Shown here: positions 26,136 to 32,651 of the stretch, piece by piece
Layout of the letters: every line of letters starts with the position of its first letter
How positions within the stretch are numbered: position 1 is the first letter of the stretch
Source: an uncultured Bacilli bacterium
GTDB taxonomy: Bacteria > Bacillota_I > Bacilli_A > RF39 > UBA660
NCBI GenBank assembly: GCA_947631035.1
Contig: CANRJW010000013.1
Span: forward strand, 1-32,651
Length of the DNA stretch: 32,651 bases
Reading direction: 5' to 3'
Notes under the pieces: model-generated
Told to the model about the DNA's origin: nothing
Databases searched by the model: none
Seen by the model: the letters and a program-made list of their open reading frames with translations, nothing else
Program-made: the position numbers and the translations under genes

Positions 26136-26187
26136 TAAAATCTTTCACTCAACTGAAAGATTTTACTAAATATTGAAAAATCTTTCA
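26114..26187. repeat. Two tandem 40-bp units, each an inverted repeat of TGAAAGATTTT
   Basis: TGAAAGATTTT occurs at 26114-26124 and 26154-26164. Its exact reverse complement occurs at 26137-26147 and 26177-26187. Like arms are exactly 40 bases apart. The array overlaps and extends upstream of the ATPase promoter, as expected of operator pairs. Confidence 0.88.
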
Positions 26188-26305
26188 CTTGGAAATTTAG
26201 TCAAATGAACCAAAAAAAAAACTTATAATTGTTTCTTTTCTCTTATGAATCATTGGAATTTTCAAGATGTTCATGAATTCTAACTTAAAATGAAATTTAT
26301 ATATT

Positions 26306-27934
26306 TTATCCCAAAGTAATACGAAATCCCTTATCAACTCCACCACCGCCATCAGAATGAGAAAATGCGAAAATTCCACTATAACTCCCATTATTAAAGG
26401 ATGCGTCGTCTGCTCTTCCACCGCGAAAACCGAATGGCAACCCCGAGGTAAGCCACCAAGCATAATCTCCATACATTGAACCTATTAAGCATCCACCACC
26501 ACAATGGGTTCCAGAATTACCATATACAGCAAATGGTCCTACTTCTCCTATAGCATCACCCAATATTCGACTATTCCAATTTCCTATAGAAGTTCCATAA
26601 TTCTTATATACATCATAATATTTTGAATCATTTAATGTAGATAAGTCTAATCCGCTACTCCCCCATACTGGAGTTTTACCATCAGTTCCTACTATAACAC
26701 TCGCCATTAGTTCCCATGCTCCACCACTCATATCATAAATACCACTGTAATTTCCTGTGGTACTTGCTAATTGCTCATTATCTTGTTCACCATAGGCTGT
26801 AGTATTCGTATATCCAGTTTTGTAGTTACTATAACCATTAATTGTTACTTCACTACACGTTTTATTTTTGTCACATCTTCCATAGATACTTTGCGTTAAA
26901 TAAGCCACTGCTCCCCATTCTGTATTCTTCATTAAATGACTTTGTAACTTAGACATATAGTTTTGAGAATTTTTAAATGCGTCTCCAATTGCAATATTTC
27001 TCCAGCTTGTTACATTTGGTTTGATTTGTATTCCGCCATTATTGTTTTGACTTGTTTCAAATTTTCCTACCCAAAATCCATTTCCTCCAAAGGCTAAAAA
27101 TGCAGAAGGTGTTATATAATTCCCCATTTCACAATTCCAACTTTCTCCTGATAATCCTTGTGTTTTATTTTTATTCATTGGGGTTGTACATTCGTCTTTC
27201 ACACTATCGTTTGTATTGATAAGCCCAAATTTTATTTGTATGGCTAAATTATTTTTGCTAATAATTCCTGTTTCTGAAGGATAATTCCCTGATTGGACAT
27301 CAAACAAACGATAACTATATTTCGGTATCCATACAAAATAACTTTCGATATCACTTTCTTGTATTTCTTCTCCTACTTCTGGTTCTTTCGTTCCATCAAC
27401 AAGTATGACTGCATTTGCCCACTCTTTATCTTCGTAACTATACCATTCTCCACTTTCAGGTTTTACTTTTTTTACAACTCCTTTGTCCCCTATTTTTACT
27501 GGTATCATTCCTTCTCCAAGAACTGGGTCTGCTCCATTTAAGATTGGTTCTCCTTTTATTGTTTTAAATTTTACTGTACATTTTACTTTCTTTGCTTCTC
27601 CATTATTCTTTATATTCTCTAAACTCCATGTACTATTATTCCAATTAGCTATTACATTATCTTCACATTCTACATTTTCTACTATGTAACCTTCACCTTT
27701 ATTTGGAAAGTTAGTATTCGTTTGAGTTTGTCCATCTATAGTAAAAGCTAAGGTTATGTCTTTTGTACTAAAATCTGGTACAGTTCCTTTTAATACATCA
27801 AAAGAAGCTTTTTCTTCATACATGGCAAAACTTCGGTATAGACTTATACCTCCGATTATGACTATGATTGTTATTATACTTCCAATTACAATTTCTTTTT
27901 GTTTCCTATGTTTATTAAATCGTTTTAAATTCAT
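26306..27934 (-). CDS. Membrane-anchored surface protein with FGE/C-type-lectin-like domain (copy D)
   Basis: 542 residues from the ATG at 27934 behind AGGAGATAAT; six upstream in-frame codons belong to the leader. It begins MNLKRFNKHRKQKEIVIGS, with one membrane segment (about 14-37) and the stalk MYEEKASFDVLKGTVPDF. The FGE-like domain follows (WVGKFETSQN, MKNTEWGAVAYLTQSIYG, MSGGAWELMASV, SRILGDAIGEVGPF). The Gly-rich end (GGGGVDKGFRITLG) differs strongly from copies B and C. It is controlled from a near-consensus promoter overlaid by operators and divergent from an XRE gene. Role inferred as surface adhesion or ligand recognition. Confidence 0.72.
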   Translation of the reverse strand: MNLKRFNKHRKQKEIVIGSIITIIVIIGGISLYRSFAMYEEKASFDVLKGTVPDFSTKDITLAFTIDGQTQTNTNFPNKGEGYIVENVECEDNVIANWNNSTWSLENIKNNGEAKKVKCTVKFKTIKGEPILNGADPVLGEGMIPVKIGDKGVVKKVKPESGEWYSYEDKEWANAVILVDGTKEPEVGEEIQESDIESYFVWIPKYSYRLFDVQSGNYPSETGIISKNNLAIQIKFGLINTNDSVKDECTTPMNKNKTQGLSGESWNCEMGNYITPSAFLAFGGNGFWVGKFETSQNNNGGIQIKPNVTSWRNIAIGDAFKNSQNYMSKLQSHLMKNTEWGAVAYLTQSIYGRCDKNKTCSEVTINGYSNYKTGYTNTTAYGEQDNEQLASTTGNYSGIYDMSGGAWELMASVIVGTDGKTPVWGSSGLDLSTLNDSKYYDVYKNYGTSIGNWNSRILGDAIGEVGPFAVYGNSGTHCGGGCLIGSMYGDYAWWLTSGLPFGFRGGRADDASFNNGSYSGIFAFSHSDGGGGVDKGFRITLG

Positions 27935-27951
27935 ATTATCTCCTAAAATCA

Positions 27952-28024
27952 TAGCCTTATCTAGACTATTGTTAATTCATTATAGCCTGATTAAGGCTAA
28001 AAGTCAATAGCCTAAATTAGTCTA
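27952..28024. promoter_or_regulatory. Three 17-bp operators for the adjacent XRE regulator
   Basis: TAGCCTTATCTAGACTA (27952-27968), TAGCCTGATTAAGGCTA (27983-27999) and TAGCCTAAATTAGTCTA (28008-28024) share the pseudo-palindrome TAGCCT-n5-AG-n-CTA. The middle copy overlaps the -10 and fills most of the spacer of the surface-gene promoter. The third abuts the -35. The first lies in the leader. Confidence 0.85.
27979..28007 (-). promoter_or_regulatory. Near-consensus sigma-A promoter of copy D
   Basis: TTGACT (28007-28002), 17 bases, TATAAT (27984-27979) on the minus strand. Strong unless the overlapping operator is occupied. Confidence 0.88.
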
Positions 28025-28050
28025 TGATTAAATAAAATAGGTGAAGAAAA

Positions 28051-28284
28051 ATGAGAACAAGACTGAAAGAATTAAGAGAAGATAAGGATTTACTGCAAAA
28101 AGATATCGCCAAAATACTAAATATGTCACAAAGGGGATATTCGCACTATGAAAACGATGTTAATATTCCTAATGATATTTTAATTAAACTTGCTCATTTT
28201 TATAAAACAAGTACAGATTATATTCTTTATTTAACAGATGAAAGGAAACCCTATCCGAAAAGTATTGTTAAAGAAGAAGAGTAA
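28051..28284 (+). CDS. XRE-family repressor
   Basis: 77 residues: a single Cro/CI-type HTH (MRTRLKELREDKDLLQKDIA, then KILNMSQRGYSHYENDVNIP) and a short basic tail. Start behind GGTGAAG. It is divergent from surface-protein copy D, with three matching operators between them. It should repress copy D and probably itself. There is no ligand or protease domain, so any induction signal must come from elsewhere. Confidence 0.85.
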   Translation: MRTRLKELREDKDLLQKDIAKILNMSQRGYSHYENDVNIPNDILIKLAHFYKTSTDYILYLTDERKPYPKSIVKEEE

Positions 28285-28323
28285 TTTTGCTAAAAATTAC
28301 CATGTCAAATTGCAAACATTTGT

Positions 28324-28352
28324 TTGATTTCAATTTTATTCTATATTATAAT
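28324..28352 (+). promoter_or_regulatory. Sigma-A promoter of the radical SAM operon
   Basis: TTGATT (28324-28329), 17 bases, TATAAT (28347-28352), 19 bases before the ATG at 28372. This also argues against the longer open frame from 28324. Confidence 0.8.
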
Positions 28353-28371
28353 AATTATTGGTGAAGAACAA

Positions 28372-29586
28372 ATGGATTTAAAAGAAAAATTAAAAATTCT
28401 TGCTGATAGTGCCAAATACGATGCCTCTTGCTCCTCAAGTGGTAGTACGAGAAAAAGTAACCGCGGAATGGGCGCAACAGCTTTTTCAGGAATTTGTCAC
28501 TCTTTTGCTAGTGATGGAAGATGTATTTCTTTATTAAAAATTCTTATGACCAATATTTGTATCTTCGACTGCAAATACTGTCTAAATCGAAGAAGCAATA
28601 ACATTAAAAGGGCTTTATTTACACCTGAAGAAGTTTGTGAGATTACTTTGAATTTTTATCGAAGAAATTATATCGAAGGTTTATTTTTAAGTTCAGGAAT
28701 CATTAAAAGTCCTGATTATACAATGGAACTTTTAATTAAAACGGTAACTTTACTACGAAAGAAATATCATTTTGGTGGCTATATTCATTGTAAAGCTATT
28801 CCAGGAGCTAGTGAAAAACTCTTAAAAGAACTAGGACTTTTAGTGGACCGATTAAGTGCTAATATAGAACTTCCTACAGAAAATGGTTTAAAATTACTTG
28901 CTCCCAATAAAGAAAGTAAAAAAGTGAATCAAATCATGCAATATGTGAAAACAAACCGAAATAAGAAATTTGTTCCTGCTGGTCAAAGTACTCAAATGAT
29001 TATTGGGGCTACTAAAGAAAGTGATTTAGAAATTATGAACAAAAGTGCTTTTATGTATCAAAATTATCAACTGAAACGGGTTTTTTATTCTGCTTATATT
29101 GGTGTTAATCATGATTCTTTTTTACCAACTTTAGAACAACCTCCTTTAAAACGCGAAAATCGTCTTTATCAAGCCGACTGGTTACTTCGTTATTATCATT
29201 TTAAAGTTAGTGATTTATTAAACGAAAAAAAGCCGAATTTTAATATTCTAGTAGATCCTAAGTGTGATTATGCACTCCATCATTTAGAAGAATTTCCTAA
29301 AGAAATTAATACTTGTTCTTATTATGATTTATTAAAAATACCGGGTATTGGTATTACGAGTGCCAAACGAATTCTTTCTTCTAGAAAAGTGTTTACGATT
29401 ACTTTTGATGACTTAAAAAAAATGGGGGTTGTTTTAAAAAGAGCCAAATACTTTATTACCTGTAATCATCAATATTTGCTTAACCCTACGATGTATCAAA
29501 AAAAGTTTATTGAGGCCAACTTAGTTTTAGAAGAACAAACTCCCTTAAAAAAAGAATATGAACAATTGAGGCTTTTTAATGAATAG
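28372..29586 (+). CDS. Putative DNA modification/repair radical SAM protein (TIGR03916-like)
   Basis: 404 residues from the ATG at 28372 behind GGTGAAG. The radical SAM cluster motif is C63-IFD-C67-KY-C70. It is preceded by the Ser-rich start typical of this family (YDASCSSSG). A helix-hairpin-helix DNA-binding motif lies near the C-terminus (LLKIPGIGITSAKRI). It overlaps the next gene by 8 bases. The family occurs together with the DUF4130 protein across many bacteria and is thought to act on DNA; no reaction is established to my knowledge. Confidence 0.85.
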   Translation: MDLKEKLKILADSAKYDASCSSSGSTRKSNRGMGATAFSGICHSFASDGRCISLLKILMTNICIFDCKYCLNRRSNNIKRALFTPEEVCEITLNFYRRNYIEGLFLSSGIIKSPDYTMELLIKTVTLLRKKYHFGGYIHCKAIPGASEKLLKELGLLVDRLSANIELPTENGLKLLAPNKESKKVNQIMQYVKTNRNKKFVPAGQSTQMIIGATKESDLEIMNKSAFMYQNYQLKRVFYSAYIGVNHDSFLPTLEQPPLKRENRLYQADWLLRYYHFKVSDLLNEKKPNFNILVDPKCDYALHHLEEFPKEINTCSYYDLLKIPGIGITSAKRILSSRKVFTITFDDLKKMGVVLKRAKYFITCNHQYLLNPTMYQKKFIEANLVLEEQTPLKKEYEQLRLFNE

Positions 29587-30325
29587 CGTCTATATTTATC
29601 AAGATACTTTTATTAGTCTTTTAAATCTAATTGACTACCTAATACGTCATCACATTAAACCTTTTCAAATTAAAAATACCCGTTATCAAGTTACTTTACT
29701 TGATACTGTCATCCATTTAAAAATTGAAGAAGATGAAAATATTTTATCGAAAGTGATTCATTTCGTTGGTATTAGAGCTTTACAAAATATGTATTATGTT
29801 TTTATCTCTGATGTGGATAATTTAGAACTGATTTTGTATTATTTTTATTTAAATGGTTTAAAGTATAGAGAAAATATTCTTAAATATCGTAATTTAAAAT
29901 GTGTGGATAAAGTTTTAAAAATTTCTAGTTTTGTAAGTCATGAATGTCATAAGTATAAAGGTTTTATTCGTTTTAAAGAACTAAAAAATCATCTTTTATA
30001 TGCAGAAATTGAACCGGTAAGTGATTGTTTAAGGATTCTCTCACATCATTTTCAAAAACGTTTAAAAAATGAATATTGGCTGATAAAAGATGTTAAAAGA
30101 AACATACTAAGTTTATATGATAAGAAAAAATACATTTTAGTTGATGCAAATACTTTTTCACTCGATACGATTAAGGAAAGTGAAGAAGAAAAACAAATGG
30201 CACAATTGTGGAAAACATTCTATGATACCATTGGCATTAAAGAACGCAAAAATGAACGATGTCGAAGAAATTTTATGCCGAAAAAATATTGGAAATATAT
30301 GTTGGAGGTCGAAAGCGAATTATGA
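29579..30325 (+). CDS. DUF4130 DNA-metabolism protein (TIGR03915-like)
   Basis: 248 residues, starting MNSVYIYQDTFISLLNLIDY. The C-terminal half has the family landmarks VSHECHKYKGFIRFKEL, a HHFQKRLKNEYWLIKDVKR segment, and a final PKKYWKYMLE. It is the usual partner of the radical SAM gene and is translationally coupled on both sides: ATG inside the preceding gene, and TGA overlapping the ATG of the GroEL-like gene. Function unknown; partnership with a radical SAM/HhH protein suggests nucleobase repair or modification. Confidence 0.82.
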   Translation: MNSVYIYQDTFISLLNLIDYLIRHHIKPFQIKNTRYQVTLLDTVIHLKIEEDENILSKVIHFVGIRALQNMYYVFISDVDNLELILYYFYLNGLKYRENILKYRNLKCVDKVLKISSFVSHECHKYKGFIRFKELKNHLLYAEIEPVSDCLRILSHHFQKRLKNEYWLIKDVKRNILSLYDKKKYILVDANTFSLDTIKESEEEKQMAQLWKTFYDTIGIKERKNERCRRNFMPKKYWKYMLEVESEL

Positions 30326-31845
30326 GAAAAGTTATTATGAAAGAAGAGTTATATCAAAAAATGCAAGAAGCAATTCATTTGCTTTGTGATACAGTAAAAA
30401 CGACTTTAGGTCCTAAAGGAAGAAATGTTATTATTGATCATTCTTTATTTACACCTTTTATTACCAATGATGGAGCAACTATTGCTCGAAATATTGAATC
30501 TGATGATGCTATTATCAATACGATTTTAGAAATCGCCAAGGAAGCTTCTTTAAAAACCGATGAAAATGTCGGAGATGGGACGACAACAACTCTTGTCTTA
30601 TTAGAAAGTATCTTTGATTTAAGTTGTGAATTAATCCAAAAAGGCATGAATCCTATGCTTTTAAAGAAAAACTTAGAACAAAGTTTAGGAAAAGTTTTGG
30701 AACTATTAGAAAAGGAAAAAAGAAAAACGACAGAAAAAGAATATGAAGATATTGCAAAAATTGCTGCTAATGACGAAGAAATGGGACTTTTTATTTACGA
30801 GGTTTATCAAAAAATTAAAACCAAGAATGGTATACAGATTGAAGAAGTCAATGAAAATAAATTAGAGGTAACGTATCAAAAGGGGTATTGTTTTCCTATT
30901 GAGCTTGCCAGTCCACTTTTCTTAAATGAGCAAGAAAAAAGAGTTTTTCATAAGCCAATTTTTGTTTTTATTGAAGAATTAGCGGATTGTTTAGAAAATT
31001 ATAGTCTGTATGTCAATGATGCTATGAAAAATAAAAGAGATTTGCTTTTTATAGCCAATTCTTATACGGATTCTTTTAAAGAGGAATGCCTTTATTTCAA
31101 TAAAGAAGGAACTTTAAATTGTGCTCTTTTGAAAATAAATGAATTTGGTATGAAGCAAAAAATAATTAACCAGGATATTGCTTTTCTTACAAACCGAAAG
31201 GAAAATATCGGAACTTGTGAACATTGTATTTTAACCAATGAAAACGCTTTGATTTCTTTTACGTCTTCGAAAAAGACTTTAGATTATGTTGCCACTATTC
31301 AAAAAGAATTGGAGAACATTAAAGAGGAATTTGATCAAGAATTTTATTCAAAGAGAATGGCGATGTTTTTAAATGGTTTAGCAAAAATAAAGATTGGGGC
31401 ACCAACAAAAACGGAAAGTCATGAAAAGAAAATGCGTCTTGTAGATGCTTTATGTGCTTTAGAAAGTGCTAGTCAAGGAACGATTGTTGGAGGAGGAATT
31501 ACCTTTTTAAAACTTGCTAGTGCATTGCCAATTCTACAAGAAACCGATTGCGTTTTAAAAGAAACTTTAGAAATTCCTTTTAAACAAATATTAATGAATG
31601 CAGGAATCGATGTTGAAGAGATTCAAACAAGAATTGAAAAAGAACACTATCAATTGGTTTATAATGTTTCTAATGAAAAGTTTGAAGAAATTGGAAATAC
31701 TAAAGTATTTGATTCTTATGTCGTAATGAAACAAGCGATTGTGAATGCTTGTTCCATTGCCGAAATGCTTCTTTCTACCACAAGTTTAGTTCTTAATGAA
31801 CATGAAAATAATTTTAATAAAACAAATGAGTTTACTGAGTTATAA
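30322..31845 (+). CDS. Divergent GroEL-like group I chaperonin
   Basis: 507 residues from the ATG at 30322 (ATGA overlap with the DUF4130 gene, GGAGGT upstream). The equatorial ATPase is preserved: TTLGPKGRNVII, ITNDGAT with D50, GDGTTTT with D85, and VDAL with D375 near GGGITFL. These correspond to E. coli D52, D87 and D398. The apical domain (about 175-355) is highly divergent, and the Gly-Met tail is missing. There is no groES beside it. This looks like a specialised paralogue rather than the housekeeping chaperonin, which should be elsewhere in the genome. Confidence 0.85.
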   Translation: MRKVIMKEELYQKMQEAIHLLCDTVKTTLGPKGRNVIIDHSLFTPFITNDGATIARNIESDDAIINTILEIAKEASLKTDENVGDGTTTTLVLLESIFDLSCELIQKGMNPMLLKKNLEQSLGKVLELLEKEKRKTTEKEYEDIAKIAANDEEMGLFIYEVYQKIKTKNGIQIEEVNENKLEVTYQKGYCFPIELASPLFLNEQEKRVFHKPIFVFIEELADCLENYSLYVNDAMKNKRDLLFIANSYTDSFKEECLYFNKEGTLNCALLKINEFGMKQKIINQDIAFLTNRKENIGTCEHCILTNENALISFTSSKKTLDYVATIQKELENIKEEFDQEFYSKRMAMFLNGLAKIKIGAPTKTESHEKKMRLVDALCALESASQGTIVGGGITFLKLASALPILQETDCVLKETLEIPFKQILMNAGIDVEEIQTRIEKEHYQLVYNVSNEKFEEIGNTKVFDSYVVMKQAIVNACSIAEMLLSTTSLVLNEHENNFNKTNEFTEL

Positions 31846-31882
31846 AGAATTCTGTTTACTCGTTTTTTTTAACAAAAGAAAA

Positions 31883-31900
31883 CCCAAACCGAAGTTTGAG
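31883..31900 (-). terminator. Terminator of the tRNA operon with a UUCG tetraloop
   Basis: On the minus strand CTCAAAC, loop TTCG, GTTTGGG, then TTTTCTTTTG. It lies 14 bases after the last tRNA. Confidence 0.88.
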
Positions 31901-31913
31901 TGATATTTTAAAA

Positions 31914-31989
31914 TGGTGACCCGCTTGGGATTCGAACCCAAGACCCTTTGATTAAAAGTCAAATGCTCTACCTACTGAGCTAGCGGATC
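31914..31989 (-). tRNA. tRNA-Lys (anticodon UUU)
   Basis: A full cloverleaf with acceptor GATCCGC/GCGGGTC, anticodon stem TTTGA/TCAAA, loop CTTTTAA, T-loop TTCGAAT, and encoded CCA. Last gene of the tRNA operon. Confidence 0.95.
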
Positions 31990-32001
31990 AAAAAATTAAA
32001 A

Positions 32002-32077
32002 TGGCTGCCTCGGGTGGGTTCGAACCACCGGAATGTCAGAGTCAAAGTCTGATGCCTTACCACTTGGCTACGAGGCA
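32002..32077 (-). tRNA. tRNA-Gln (anticodon UUG)
   Basis: Acceptor TGCCTCG/CGAGGCA, anticodon stem TCAGA/TCTGA with loop CTTTGAC, and encoded CCA. Confidence 0.95.
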
Positions 32078-32088
32078 ATAAACAGAAA

Positions 32089-32172
32089 TGGTGGAGGGAC
32101 ATGGATTTGAACCATGGAACCCGAAGGAACAGATTTACAGTCTGCCGCGTTTGACCACTTCGCTATCCCTCC
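32089..32172 (-). tRNA. tRNA-Tyr (anticodon GUA)
   Basis: Acceptor GGAGGGA/TCCCTCC, anticodon stem GCAGA/TCTGT with loop CTGTAAA, a long class II variable arm, and encoded CCA. Confidence 0.95.
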
Positions 32173-32177
32173 AAAAG

Positions 32178-32562
32178 TGGTGCCGACTGAGGGAATCGAA
32201 CCCCCAACCTACTGATTCATACTACTATAGTTTTCACTACCAATTGCTTGTTTGTAGTCTGGACTTTCTCTTAGTCATATCATTTCTAACTTAGACCCAT
32301 CGTATAAAGTCTCTACACTTGAGATTTACTCTCTAGCTCGGGATTGTCATATAAACTATACTTTATATAGCTCACTTAGAGTTCCCCGAATTAGCGACGT
32401 CCACCTTAAATGTTTCCAAATAAGGGTGCAAGATAGTTCAAGCAAGCTTTTATTCTTCTTCCCTATCGGAATAATACAATATCTATATTACTCTGATAGG
32501 GAAGAAGTAATAATCACTTCTATCCCACAAGTCAGTTGCGCTACCAATTACGCTAAGTCGGC
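32178..32562 (-). tRNA. tRNA-Thr (anticodon UGU) interrupted by a group I intron
   Basis: The 5' exon (32562-32527) holds acceptor GCCGACT, the D arm, and the anticodon arm to loop bases CTTGT (positions 32-36). The 3' exon (32217-32178) starts AATCAGT and gives variable loop AGGTT, T-stem GGGGG/CCCTC, AGTCGGC and CCA. Joined exons give a perfect 76-nt tRNA-Thr with stem ACTGA/TCAGT and loop CTTGTAA. The intron lies between bases 36 and 37, just after the anticodon. Confidence 0.93.
32218..32526 (-). mobile_element. Group I intron in the tRNA-Thr anticodon loop
   Basis: 309 nt. The 5' exon ends in U and the intron ends in G, both required for group I splicing. Core elements in order: a P2 hairpin (CTTCTTCCCTATC / GATAGGGAAGAAG); P3 CGTCG/CGATG; P4 CGGG/CCCG in AATTCGGGGAA and CAATCCCGAGC; P6 GAGA...TCTC; the R segment GTGTAGAGACTTTATACG and S segment AAAGTCC forming P7; and P9 TAGT-GAAA-ACTA. 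This resembles the cyanobacterial tRNA-Leu intron (IC3 type). P1 is weak: ACTT of the exon pairs with AAGT of the intron, leaving U36 opposite A. It is too short to encode an endonuclease. Confidence 0.88.
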
Positions 32563-32575
32563 AAAAAAAATAAAA

Positions 32576-32651
32576 TGGTGGGCGCTATAGGACTCGAACC
32601 TATGACCCCCTGCTTGTAAGGCAGGTGCTCTAACCAACTGAGCTAAGCGCC
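32576..32651 (-). tRNA. tRNA-Val (anticodon UAC), first base outside the window
   Basis: Anticodon stem CCTGC/GCAGG with loop CTTACAA, T-loop TTCGAGT, and encoded CCA. The 3' acceptor strand AGCGCCC needs a 5' strand GGGCGCT; only GGCGCT is inside the window, so base 1 lies beyond its end. Confidence 0.92.

Noticed and set aside
11101-28284. A complete diversity-generating retroelement
   Set aside because: No reverse transcriptase ORF and no template repeat matching any of the C-terminal tails is visible in the window.
31827-31869. Terminator for the GroEL-like gene
   Set aside because: A T8 run follows ACTC, but only a four-base stem (GAGT/ACTC) with a long loop can be drawn, so I did not list it.
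32088-32294. Small plus-strand ORF over the tRNA-Tyr and tRNA-Thr genes
   Set aside because: It is antisense to two tRNA genes and the intron, with no ribosome binding site.
1-32651. CRISPR array or insertion sequence
   Set aside because: No regularly spaced direct repeats with unique spacers and no transposase with terminal repeats were found. The 40-bp tandem units at 26114-26187 are only two and are internally palindromic.

Overview
The window looks like the chromosome of a low-GC, Gram-positive, probably gut-associated member of the Firmicutes/Bacilli (Erysipelotrichia- or RF39/RFN20-like). This is an inference. It rests on strong AT bias, AGGAGG-type ribosome binding sites, the DUF1934-argS-rpoE(delta) block, WhiA, small CotF-like spore-coat proteins, and sigma-A promoters with extended -10 boxes. 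UGA is used as a stop codon (for example in the ATGA overlap between the DUF1934 gene and argS), so the code is standard.

Layout: 1-275 is the start of an Rpn-like nuclease gene cut by the window edge. 626-4940 is a leftward operon, DUF1934-argS-rpoE-prfA-prmC, divergent from a bifunctional penicillin-binding protein (5101-7035). A YfcC-like transporter and lysS follow on the minus strand. 10110-12732 is accessory: large palindromes, a double-HTH XRE regulator inside a segment bounded by 23-bp inverted repeats, and a surface protein with an FGE/C-type-lectin-like domain. After typA come an orphan pair of unknown genes, a DUF308 membrane protein, a membrane-anchored thioredoxin-like protein with a Lys/Thr tail, and two small coat-like genes. 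18837-28284 is the second accessory region: two surface-protein genes whose 5' ends share an identical 55-bp cassette with a G10 tract, placed on either side of whiA; a LigD-like nuclease-polymerase without a ligase; a DUF4143 ATPase; and a third FGE-like gene with a divergent XRE repressor and three operators. 28372-31845 is a translationally coupled radical SAM / DUF4130 / GroEL-like operon. The window ends in a leftward tRNA operon (Val-Thr-Tyr-Gln-Lys).

The most interesting content is a family of four related membrane-anchored surface proteins under visibly different ON/OFF controls. Two carry a G10 tract that puts the start codon out of frame with the body by one base. One lies beside an XRE-containing segment bounded by inverted repeats. 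One has an operator laid across the spacer of an otherwise near-consensus promoter. One of the four is also inactivated by two nonsense codons, at least one at a conserved Trp. Together this looks like a phase-variable surface antigen or adhesin repertoire.

A second highlight is a 309-nt group I intron in the anticodon loop of tRNA-Thr(UGU). A third is the coupling of a divergent but catalytically complete chaperonin to the uncharacterised radical SAM / DUF4130 DNA-metabolism pair.
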